This document shows, piece by piece, positions 1-7,406 of a DNA stretch of 8,222 nt (the first letter of the stretch is position 1; each line of letters starts with the position of its first letter). A program made the translations under genes and the position numbers. The stretch comes from an uncultured Carnobacterium sp. (GTDB lineage Bacteria > Bacillota > Bacilli > Lactobacillales > Aerococcaceae). Under the pieces are notes generated by a model. That model had not been told where the DNA came from. It searched no databases and was given only the letters and a program-made list of their open reading frames with translations. The stretch spans positions 1 to 8,222 of the forward strand of contig CALALK010000127.1 in assembly GCA_937923125.1 (NCBI GenBank). The letters run 5' to 3'.

Positions 1-687
1 AACATATGCGAAAACAATCCCTGCCATAAATGTGAAGACGCCTTGCGTAATATTGGCATGGAACAATGAGAAAATAAGAGACGTGAATAGAATCGTAAAT
101 ACTTTTCCATAACGTTCAAGGCGATAACCGATGAATCCTCTAAAAATAAATTCTTCTACGAACGGAGCCATTACTCCTAAATACAGAACAAAAATAATAT
201 TTGCCGTCAATTCTTCACTTGTGTTTGTTACGAGTGTTGCAGGAATCCCCATCTCAAAGAATAATTTCTCTAGTCCTGTTAAAATAAATTTTGAGATAAA
301 GCGAATCCCAAACAAACTAGCAGACAAGATCGCAAACGACTGTATATTCATTTTTCTTGGAGCAACGTGTTCATAAATACGTTTCATTGGGAATTTTTTA
401 GAAAGAGCCCAAATAAGTAAACTTAGAGAAGCCGCAATAAATAGTCCTACTCCCCAAATTCCGTAAAAATCTTCTGTGTCAACTGCATTTTGGGCTGCCC
501 CTTGTTGACCAGCAGCTGCGAAAAAGAAGAAAACCAACATATAACCAATTAATCTTCTTCCAATAGAAGTAATGTCCTTTTTAAACGATTCTTCCATATC
601 TTCTTGATAAAATTCATTTTGTGGGTCGAAATCTTCAGACCCTCTTTCTTCATTAAATGTTACTTCTTCTTTGTATGATTCAAACAT
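1..687 (-). CDS. CPBP family intramembrane metalloprotease (partial, C-terminus beyond window)
   Basis: This is a membrane protein of the CPBP (CAAX protease and bacteriocin-processing, formerly 'Abi') family, with 229 residues visible and the frame running off the left edge. An acidic, probably cytoplasmic N-terminus of about 40 residues is followed by hydrophobic segments near residues 44-59, 79-96, 116-136, 161-176, 195-210 and 213-229. The family's metal-binding motif 1, EExxxR, is present as E178-E179-F-I-F-R183, and motif 2, FxxxH, as F206-S-L-F-H210. The last family motif would lie past the edge. The ATG directly abuts the MATE stop (TAAATG), and a GAGGTG ribosome binding site lies inside the end of the MATE gene, so it is the last visible gene of a coupled four-gene operon. 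Family members include prenyl-protein proteases, bacteriocin self-immunity proteins and other intramembrane peptidases; the substrate cannot be told here. The family call is firm, the function is not. Confidence 0.88.
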   Translation of the reverse strand, partial: MFESYKEEVTFNEERGSEDFDPQNEFYQEDMEESFKKDITSIGRRLIGYMLVFFFFAAAGQQGAAQNAVDTEDFYGIWGVGLFIAASLSLLIWALSKKFPMKRIYEHVAPRKMNIQSFAILSASLFGIRFISKFILTGLEKLFFEMGIPATLVTNTSEELTANIIFVLYLGVMAPFVEEFIFRGFIGYRLERYGKVFTILFTSLIFSLFHANITQGVFTFMAGIVFAYV

Positions 688-2046
688 TTACACACCTCGT
701 GATTCCTTATATTTTTTAAATACTTTTCTTAATCGGAATACTAAGAATATACAACTACTCATTAATCCGATGATGAGTCCAATCCAATAAGAATACGGAC
801 CTGCATTAAATCCATTATCTAAAATAAAACCGATTGGTAACCCTATAATCCAATAGCCAATTAAAAACAAAATGAATGGCATTTGGACATCTTTAAACCC
901 TCTTAGAGTTCCTTGAATTGGGGCTGCCACAGCATCAAACAGTTGGAACAGGAGACTATAGGTTAAAAACACAACCGTTAATTGAATAAAGTCTGGGTCT
1001 GTCCCGTAAAAAGAGGCCACTGATTGAATATTGAACGCTAATAAAGTCAGCGTCACAACAGCAAGTGTCACAGCCGTTGCAATTCCAATGTAAGCAAACT
1101 GCATTGCTGAACGAATATCCTTTCGACCAACTTCGTATGAAACAATAATGGTTAATGCAGTAGAAATACTAATTGGGAATGCATAAACCACCATCGCAAA
1201 ATTCATCGCAGCTTGGTGGGATGCGATAATGGATGTTCCAAATTTCGACATGAGTAATCCTACAAATGCGAAAACAGCAACTTCCGCAAATACCGATAAT
1301 CCTATTGGAAGGCCAATCTTAAACGGTTCCTTCCACATTTTTGTATCTATTCCGCTCCATTTTAAAACATCATATTCTTTTAATACTGGATGTTTTCTAA
1401 AGACTACAACTGCTACAACGAGCAATCCCCAGTAAGCCAGTGCAGTTCCAAGTCCAGCCCCAGCTCCTCCCATTTCAGGAAAACCAAATTGACCGTAAAT
1501 CAGTGAATAGTTAAAAAACATATTCATTGGAACCACTAATACCATAAGCATCATTGATACTTTGGTTAATCCTAAAGCGTCCACAAAAGATCTTAACACA
1601 CTAAAGAGTAATAATGGAATAAACCCTAAGGATAACAACGTTAAATATCCTACTGCTACAGCTTCCACTTCTCGTTCTAAATTCATAACCCCTAAAACAG
1701 GTTTAAGAAATAGGACTCCAAAAACAAATAGTCCAATGGCTAATACGACGCCAATAATTAAGTATTGACGCATCACTTGCTCTATCTTATCCAATTTCTT
1801 CTGTCCAAAATATTGTCCAACAATCGGTACAAGCCCTGAAATTAACCCTGTCAATAATGAGAAAAATGGCGCATACAAGCTACCACCAATCGAAACCCCT
1901 GCAAGATGAACTTCGTTATAACGTCCTGTCATTACTGTATCAATAAATTGAGCCGAATAATTGGCAATTTGATAAATTAAAACTGGAATTAAAATGGTTA
2001 GCAGAGCTTTAAATTTATGATTTTCTTGTATCGTACTTTTCATCAT
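688..2046 (-). CDS. MATE family multidrug efflux transporter (NorM-like)
   Basis: This is a 452-residue cation-coupled multidrug antiporter of the MATE family, full length for the family, with about 12 membrane segments in two homologous halves (roughly residues 10-220 and 240-445). Conserved acidic residues of the NorM branch are visible: D36 in the first helix (QFIDTVMTG), E255 (SVFAEV) and D371 (QLFDAV). They correspond to the residues found essential for cation coupling in Vibrio NorM. It should export cationic or amphipathic compounds using a Na+ or H+ gradient. Two starts are possible: ATG at 2046 or the next codon at 2043. The AGGGGG ribosome binding site is 2 bases from the first and 5 from the second, so 2043 (451 residues) is the better guess. 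The gene begins 6 bases after the HAD stop and its stop touches the CPBP start, which indicates one operon. The drug specificity is unknown. Confidence 0.95.
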   Translation of the reverse strand: MMKSTIQENHKFKALLTILIPVLIYQIANYSAQFIDTVMTGRYNEVHLAGVSIGGSLYAPFFSLLTGLISGLVPIVGQYFGQKKLDKIEQVMRQYLIIGVVLAIGLFVFGVLFLKPVLGVMNLEREVEAVAVGYLTLLSLGFIPLLLFSVLRSFVDALGLTKVSMMLMVLVVPMNMFFNYSLIYGQFGFPEMGGAGAGLGTALAYWGLLVVAVVVFRKHPVLKEYDVLKWSGIDTKMWKEPFKIGLPIGLSVFAEVAVFAFVGLLMSKFGTSIIASHQAAMNFAMVVYAFPISISTALTIIVSYEVGRKDIRSAMQFAYIGIATAVTLAVVTLTLLAFNIQSVASFYGTDPDFIQLTVVFLTYSLLFQLFDAVAAPIQGTLRGFKDVQMPFILFLIGYWIIGLPIGFILDNGFNAGPYSYWIGLIIGLMSSCIFLVFRLRKVFKKYKESRGV

Positions 2047-2052
2047 ATCCCC

Positions 2053-2775
2053 CTAACACAATTCTTCAATCGATTTCACTTTAAAAATAGCACTAGGAAG
2101 AACATCTGGATTATTAGGTTCACTTGTCACAGCGATAAAGCCAGCTGTATTCTTTGCAAACTCTTCATCGACCGTTGAGTCACCGATATAAATCATCTCG
2201 TTAAAAGATACACCGAATTGATTTTGAATAGCAACTAGCGAATCCGTTGCAGGTTTTGAAGGAAATTCATCAGTGGTTCCAACAAAGTCGAATAACTCAC
2301 CAATTCCAGCAACCTTTAATACGGCTTCTGCTGGTAAACGAGAATCATTGGTCACTAAGGCTATCGTGTATCCTTCTTCTTTCAATCCACTTAGTGCTCT
2401 TTTTACCTGCCCAAGAGTTTGGATTTTCTCTGGATGAGACAAAATATACTCAGCAAAGTATTGCACCACGAAGTCATAATTTTCTTCGATATCGATTGCT
2501 CTAAATTCATTTATAACTTCTAGCATATCACGAACCGAACCAGCAGCAATCACGCTATTTTCGATGATGTCTGTTTCAGTGATTCCAAGACGGTCAAATA
2601 ACTCGTCGTGCTCTTCATTCGTTAGATTCATCTCATTACGATTTATTAATTCATCAAGAACTAAAATCGTTGGTTCAAACCATAATGTGGATGTATCCGT
2701 CAATGTGCCATCTTTATCAAAAATCAACACTTTGATATCATTTTCAGTTAAATAATTTAAAAATTTATGTTTCAT
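2053..2775 (-). CDS. HAD superfamily hydrolase, phosphoglycolate phosphatase-like
   Basis: This is a 240-residue haloacid dehalogenase-type phosphatase with a C1 helical cap, subfamily IA-like. All four catalytic motifs can be read: motif I D20-K-D22-G-T (nucleophile and acid/base aspartates), motif II around T142 (VTND), motif III K174 (FPSKP) and motif IV G198-D199-S-T-V-D203 (Mg2+ binding). The cap covers roughly residues 30-120. The substrate is probably a small phosphorylated metabolite; phosphoglycolate is only the nearest general label, since the cap residues that set specificity cannot be interpreted by eye. Its ATG overlaps the stop of the preceding ACT-domain gene by one base (TAATG). 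The nearest Shine-Dalgarno-like GGAG lies about 17 bases upstream, too far to work well, so translation probably depends on coupling to the ACT gene. The MATE gene follows after 6 bases. Confidence 0.92.
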   Translation of the reverse strand: MKHKFLNYLTENDIKVLIFDKDGTLTDTSTLWFEPTILVLDELINRNEMNLTNEEHDELFDRLGITETDIIENSVIAAGSVRDMLEVINEFRAIDIEENYDFVVQYFAEYILSHPEKIQTLGQVKRALSGLKEEGYTIALVTNDSRLPAEAVLKVAGIGELFDFVGTTDEFPSKPATDSLVAIQNQFGVSFNEMIYIGDSTVDEEFAKNTAGFIAVTSEPNNPDVLPSAIFKVKSIEELC

Positions 2776-3215
2776 TATTCGATACTTTGTAACTCCACAG
2801 AAATAATGTTATCCAGTGCGTTAATTTCTTTGATAACATCTTCCACACTAACAGTCGCCTCAGAAATATCAATCATAATTTGAACAACGGCAACACTATG
2901 AATGGCTAACCCTTGGAAGATTGTCAAAATGTTCATATCGCGATTCGCGAACACTTCAAGCGTCTTAGTGAGTGTTCCTTTGATATTTTTCATATGAATA
3001 TTAATGGATGCTTTTCTCCCAGCATTTACAGATGAAAAACCTTGTACTTTACGATAATACTTATAATAAACACTGCGTGAGATGCCAACCATCTTCACTA
3101 CTTCAGTGACATCTTTTGCTTGTCCTGTCGCTAGTAATTCTTTGGCTTGTAATACTTTAGCAAAAACAGGAGGCACTGCATCTTCAGAAACTAAAAAATG
3201 TTTTTGTCGATTCAT
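2775..3215 (-). CDS. ACT domain-containing protein, PheB/UPF0735 family
   Basis: This 146-residue protein resembles Bacillus subtilis PheB (YszB). Its N-terminus (KHFLVSEDAVPP) matches the start of that family. Residues about 36-56 (DVTEVVKMVGISRSVYYKYY) look like a helix-turn-helix, and residues about 70-146 form an ACT domain, a fold that usually binds amino acids or other small ligands and dimerises. In Bacillus the pheB gene sits next to pheA; here there is no aromatic amino acid gene nearby, and the gene instead leads an operon with a HAD phosphatase, a MATE pump and a CPBP protease. I chose the ATG at 3215 because AGAGGG lies 7 bases upstream and because family members begin there. An in-frame ATG at 3239 would add 8 residues but has no ribosome binding site and would sit only a couple of bases after the predicted transcription start. 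A ligand-responsive regulator is an inference; no chorismate mutase activity is implied. Confidence 0.88.
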   Translation of the reverse strand: MNRQKHFLVSEDAVPPVFAKVLQAKELLATGQAKDVTEVVKMVGISRSVYYKYYRKVQGFSSVNAGRKASINIHMKNIKGTLTKTLEVFANRDMNILTIFQGLAIHSVAVVQIMIDISEATVSVEDVIKEINALDNIISVELQSIE

Positions 3216-3247
3216 TATTTGTCCCTCTTTCGTAATCATTTGTATCT

Positions 3248-3277
3248 ATTTTACCTTACATCATGGACAGATGGCAA
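3248..3277 (-). promoter_or_regulatory. sigma-A promoter for the ACT-HAD-MATE-CPBP operon
   Basis: Read on the minus strand, TTGCCA (3277-3272) and TAAAAT (3253-3248) each match the sigma-A consensus at 5 of 6 positions, with an 18-base spacer. Transcription would start near 3241, giving a leader of about 26 bases to the ATG at 3215. It lies just after the recD2 terminator, so the downstream operon has its own start. Confidence 0.65.
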
Positions 3278-3299
3278 TTATTTCCGGCTAAAAGAACAC

Positions 3300-3328
3300 G
3301 AAAAAAGAAGCTAGAAAACTAGCTTCTT
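3300..3328 (-). terminator. intrinsic terminator of the mnmA-recD2 transcript
   Basis: On the minus strand a perfect 10-bp stem (AAGAAGCTAG pairing with CTAGCTTCTT) closes a TTTT loop and runs into TTTTTT. The T run is on the minus-strand side only, so it terminates leftward transcription. The TAG stop of recD2 (3321-3319) is the last three bases of the upstream stem arm. Confidence 0.9.
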
Positions 3329-5724
3329 GTCATAAAATCATATGGTGTTAAGTCGTCCATTCCAATCATCGGAGAAATAAGTCCTTCTTCGATTGCTTGG
3401 ATGGTTAATTGAATTTCTTTTTCTTCAATAGAGTCGTTATACTCATCCGGTGCGGAATTTGTTTGCTCCTTTATTGCTGGGACCTCTTCTGTCTTTTCTA
3501 TATCAAAATTCACTAAGAACTCTTGTAAGAAAGTCGCCCGTTTTGGCGGAACCGTTGTTGCACTCTTTTGGAATGCCCCCGCTTCCCCACACATAATCAG
3601 ATACTGCTGACTACGTGTAACGGCTGTATACAATAGATTTCTTTGCAACATACGTGAGTACTGATTCACCATTGGTAAGATGACCATCTTGAATTCGGAA
3701 CCCTGCGCCTTATGAATGGAGCAACAATACGCTAGCGTCAGTTGTTGCCAATCCGTTCTATGGTATTCCACTTCCGTTTGATCAAATAAGACGAATATCT
3801 TATCCACTTGATCATCATTTTCTTTAGCAAATTGAATTGCAGTGATTTCACCAATATCTCCATTATAGACATTCTCTTCCGGTAAATTCACCAGTTGTAA
3901 AACCTTATCGCCAACACGGAAGACCTTGTCGAAGGACTCGACTTCACGAACTGAATTCCCAATTTTTGGATTCAAGATTTCTTGCATCATCTGATTGATA
4001 GCATTAATCCCAGCATCTCCTTTATACATCGGAGCTAATACTTGAATATCTCGCTTCGTATAGCCTTTTTTTAGAGCTGCTACAACAACTTGTTCAATAA
4101 TAGTAACCAAACGGTCTGTTGAACATGGTAAAAAGCTACGGTCCGTTTGTTTTTCCATAAAGTTACGTGGCAAGAAACCATCTTTAATACTATGCGCTAA
4201 TTCGACAATAGAAGATTGCTGTGTTTGACGGTGAATTCTTTTTAGTTCAATTGCAGGAACTTGATTCGTTTCCAGTAAATCCGTTAAGACTTGCCCTGGA
4301 CCGACCGAAGGCAATTGATTACTATCTCCTACGAGTAAAATCTTCAATCCTTGTTGAGATGCTTTAAACACACGATTCATTAACCATGTATCTACCATCG
4401 ACATCTCATCGATAATTAGGAATTCACCAGTAATTTCCTTATCTTCAAAACTATCATCCACACTATCAATTGCAATCCCTAATAACCGATGAATCGTTGA
4501 AGAAGGATATCCTGTCAATTCATTCATCCGTTTTGCGGCTCGTCCAGTTGGCGCCGCAAGAACAATCGCCTCTTCAATTTCATCGTCATTTTCTAATTCG
4601 TTTAGCTGAGCATAGACATCAATAACTGCATTAATAATCGTTGTCTTCCCAGTACCGGGTCCACCCGTTAATACAAAGAGCGGTTCAGTCATAATGCGAT
4701 AAATAGCCTCTTTCTGAGACGCATCATATTGAATTTCAAATTTCTCCTGCGTTCTTTCAATCGCTTCTTCAATTTTCTCTTTACTAATTTCTTCTTTAGA
4801 AGCTGTAATTCGTTTGAACAGAGCGTTACTAATTCCTAGTTCTGCATAGTATAAAGAAGCAATCGCAATGCGGTTTTCATCCGAAAATACAACGCCTTCG
4901 CGAATCAATTCGTTTAATGCATCTACTAGCTTATCGGATTCGATTAAGTAGTTTTGACAGGACTCTAGTAATCGTTGCGCTTGCGTGATTAAAACTTCAG
5001 CCATCAAGTAAGTATCTCCTGTTTGATAACAGAAATCTCTTGTCACTACAAAGAGAGCTCCTTTTAGCCTAGAAGTATCATCTGGATCAATCCCCATTGA
5101 TTGAGCAATGCTATCCATTCTTCTAAATCCTAGTCCTTCTATTTTTTGAAGAAGAACATAGGGATCTTCGTCTAACACCGCTCTTGCTTTATCTTTATAC
5201 ATGCCGATAATCTTTTGTGCAATCGCAGGAGTAAACCCAAGATTCGTGAGTTCAAACATCAACTTCTCAGTCCCCTGATTTTGTTGAATTACTTCACGGA
5301 TCATTTCTTTTTTCTTTTTCGTTAGGCCACTAATTCCATCAAGCGCAGTATCGTCGTTTAAAATACGCTCCATGGCATCCTCGCCTAATTTCTCGATAAT
5401 CTTCTCAGCCGTCTTCTCACCAATTCCTGGAAAATGAGCACTTGATAAATATTGAATAAGTCCTCTTTTTCCAGTAGGTTGTGTCTGCTGATAATTATCC
5501 GCTTGGAATTGTTCTCCATATTTTGGATGAGAAACAATCTTCCCATTAAAACGATAGGAGATATCCGAATGAATTTGCCCGAAAATCCCTGTTACAACAA
5601 TCTCATCATCTACATCCACGCAATCAGATTCGATTACACGAACAAGCATGACTTTATAGAAGTTTTGAGGGTTCTCGAAAAAAGTCGTTAATACTTCCCC
5701 TACAATATAAGGTGTATCACTCAT
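3319..5724 (-). CDS. recD2: RecD2-type ATP-dependent 5'-3' DNA helicase (SF1B)
   Basis: This is an 801-residue RecD2 (YrrC-type) helicase, the RecBC-independent form found in Firmicutes and Deinococcus, acting in DNA repair and replication fork maintenance. An N-terminal OB-like region (about 1-80) precedes helix-hairpin-helix repeats (about 95-215, for example FPGIGEKTAEKII). The motor follows, with Walker A GGPGTGKT (354-361), APTGRAAKRM (391-400), Walker B LIIDEMSM (436-443), motif III GDSNQLPSVGPG (466-477), a UvrD-C-like SIHKAQGSEF (669-678) and motif VI LLYTAVTRSQ (697-706). A poorly conserved acidic tail follows. Its length matches Bacillus RecD2 (about 800). The start has a strong AAAGGAGA ribosome binding site 6 bases upstream. 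It lies 27 bases after mnmA with no terminator between them, so they are probably co-transcribed. The stop codon is inside the terminator stem. The TPR gene that separates mnmA and recD2 in Bacillus is absent here. Confidence 0.97.
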   Translation of the reverse strand: MSDTPYIVGEVLTTFFENPQNFYKVMLVRVIESDCVDVDDEIVVTGIFGQIHSDISYRFNGKIVSHPKYGEQFQADNYQQTQPTGKRGLIQYLSSAHFPGIGEKTAEKIIEKLGEDAMERILNDDTALDGISGLTKKKKEMIREVIQQNQGTEKLMFELTNLGFTPAIAQKIIGMYKDKARAVLDEDPYVLLQKIEGLGFRRMDSIAQSMGIDPDDTSRLKGALFVVTRDFCYQTGDTYLMAEVLITQAQRLLESCQNYLIESDKLVDALNELIREGVVFSDENRIAIASLYYAELGISNALFKRITASKEEISKEKIEEAIERTQEKFEIQYDASQKEAIYRIMTEPLFVLTGGPGTGKTTIINAVIDVYAQLNELENDDEIEEAIVLAAPTGRAAKRMNELTGYPSSTIHRLLGIAIDSVDDSFEDKEITGEFLIIDEMSMVDTWLMNRVFKASQQGLKILLVGDSNQLPSVGPGQVLTDLLETNQVPAIELKRIHRQTQQSSIVELAHSIKDGFLPRNFMEKQTDRSFLPCSTDRLVTIIEQVVVAALKKGYTKRDIQVLAPMYKGDAGINAINQMMQEILNPKIGNSVREVESFDKVFRVGDKVLQLVNLPEENVYNGDIGEITAIQFAKENDDQVDKIFVLFDQTEVEYHRTDWQQLTLAYCCSIHKAQGSEFKMVILPMVNQYSRMLQRNLLYTAVTRSQQYLIMCGEAGAFQKSATTVPPKRATFLQEFLVNFDIEKTEEVPAIKEQTNSAPDEYNDSIEEKEIQLTIQAIEEGLISPMIGMDDLTPYDFMTRS

Positions 5725-5751
5725 TTGGACTCTCCTTTCTGTTAATAATTA

Positions 5752-6939
<1,188 letters not shown>

Positions 6940-6947
6940 TTACCCTA

Positions 6948-6975
6948 ATTTTAAATTTATTTTCTATTTTTTCAA
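6948..6975 (-). promoter_or_regulatory. candidate promoter for mnmA-recD2
   Basis: On the minus strand, TTGAAA (6975-6970) and TAAAAT (6953-6948) lie 16 bases apart, giving a leader of about 65 bases to the mnmA start. The region is very AT-rich, so chance matches are likely and other hexamers are possible. A promoter somewhere in this interval is needed, because the XRE gene and its terminator separate mnmA from upstream minus-strand genes. Confidence 0.4.
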
Positions 6976-7002
6976 AAATTTTGCTTGAAAATCATTGAAA
7001 AT
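6969..7002. repeat. three TTGAAAA half-sites between the divergent promoters
   Basis: TTTTCAA at 6969-6975 is the inverse of TTGAAAA at 6985-6991, with 9 bases between them. A second TTGAAAAT at 6995-7002 repeats the one at 6985-6992 with a 10-base period, one helical turn. The first half-site coincides with the proposed -35 of mnmA. This could be a regulator binding region, but the motif is AT-rich and low in complexity. Confidence 0.35.
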
Positions 7003-7036
7003 GCGATAGTACTGGGATTTTTGCCCAATCGTGTTT

Positions 7037-7065
7037 TTGACAAACGGTTGCGTTTTCACTATAAT
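7037..7065 (+). promoter_or_regulatory. perfect-consensus sigma-A promoter of the XRE gene, with dyad in the spacer
   Basis: TTGACA (7037-7042) and TATAAT (7060-7065) are both exact consensus hexamers, at the optimal 17-base spacing. Transcription should start near 7072, about 22 bases before the ATG at 7094. An inverted repeat AAACG-GTTG-CGTTT (7042-7055) starts at the last base of the -35 and lies in the spacer. That is a position where a bound repressor would block RNA polymerase. Confidence 0.85.
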
Positions 7066-7093
7066 TAAGTTGAGAAAAAGGGGGCGAAGGTGT

Positions 7094-7330
7094 ATGATGA
7101 TCTCTTTACGAGCAGCACGGGTTAATCGTAATTTAACACTATTGGAAGCCGCCAAATATCTTAAAATAAACAAAGATACGCTTACGAAGTATGAAAAAGA
7201 TTCAACTAATCTTCCATATTCTTTAAGCAAGAAAATGCAGGAGCTTTATGAAGTTCCTAGCGAGAATCTTTATTTTGGCGACACTCAAAGCTTCGTAGCA
7301 CAATTTAAGCCGCTACCTGAAGTCGAATAA
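7094..7330 (+). CDS. small XRE-family helix-turn-helix transcriptional regulator
   Basis: This 78-residue protein is little more than one Cro/C1-type DNA-binding domain. Residues about 3-60 contain LRAARVNRNLTLLEAAKYL then INKDTLTKYEKDS, where the recognition helix is expected, and then a helix leading to LYEVPSENLYFG. A short tail of about 16 residues remains, with no sensor or protease domain. Such proteins resemble Cro-like phage repressors and small stand-alone regulators. The frame is open upstream to 7031, but those ATGs fall in or before the promoter. The first codon after the transcription start is the ATG at 7094, with another at 7097. AGGGGG (7079-7084) and GAAGG (7086-7090) are both usable ribosome binding sites, and GAAGG is better spaced for 7097 (77 residues). 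It is the only plus-strand gene in the window and splits the desulfurase-DUF1831 pair from mnmA-recD2. Its targets are unknown; autoregulation and control of mnmA are possible. Confidence 0.85.
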   Translation: MMISLRAARVNRNLTLLEAAKYLKINKDTLTKYEKDSTNLPYSLSKKMQELYEVPSENLYFGDTQSFVAQFKPLPEVE

Positions 7331-7366
7331 TACAGCTACAGGGAACACCGCCCGTGCATGATAAAC

Positions 7367-7401
7367 GAGACAGTTCAATTTTGAACTGTCTCTCTTTTCT
7401 T
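7367..7401 (+). terminator. intrinsic terminator between the convergent XRE and DUF1831 genes
   Basis: GAGACAGTTCAA (7367-7378) and TTGAACTGTCTC (7381-7392) form a perfect 12-bp stem with a very small loop. The T-rich TCTTTTCTT follows on the plus strand, so it ends XRE transcription 37 bases after the stop codon. On the minus strand the hairpin is followed by only GTTTATC, so it may work less well for DUF1831, though a shared bidirectional role is likely. Confidence 0.85.
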
Positions 7402-7406
7402 ATACA

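Noticed and set aside
131..376. Plus-strand open frame within the CPBP gene
   Set aside because: It is antisense to the conserved EExxxR region of the protease gene and has no start signals or family resemblance.
1..687. Reading the CPBP gene as a phage abortive-infection defence gene
   Set aside because: The old 'Abi' name of the family is historical; the intact protease motifs and the operon with a MATE pump give no evidence for phage defence, and no other defence genes are present.
3216..3239. Extension of the ACT protein to an ATG at 3239
   Set aside because: There is no ribosome binding site there, it is about two bases from the predicted transcription start, and the family begins at the codon at 3215.
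7031..7093. Upstream extension of the XRE protein to an ATG at 7031
   Set aside because: That codon precedes the -35 hexamer of a perfect consensus promoter, so it would not be on the transcript; the extra residues do not resemble an XRE N-terminus.
6964..7230. An 88-codon minus-strand open frame across the intergenic region and the XRE gene
   Set aside because: It runs antisense to the XRE gene, crosses its consensus promoter and has no recognisable domain.
7341..7353. GGG-N7-CCC mini-dyad after the XRE stop
   Set aside because: The three-base arms are too short and no T run follows on either strand; the strong 12-bp terminator just downstream explains the region.
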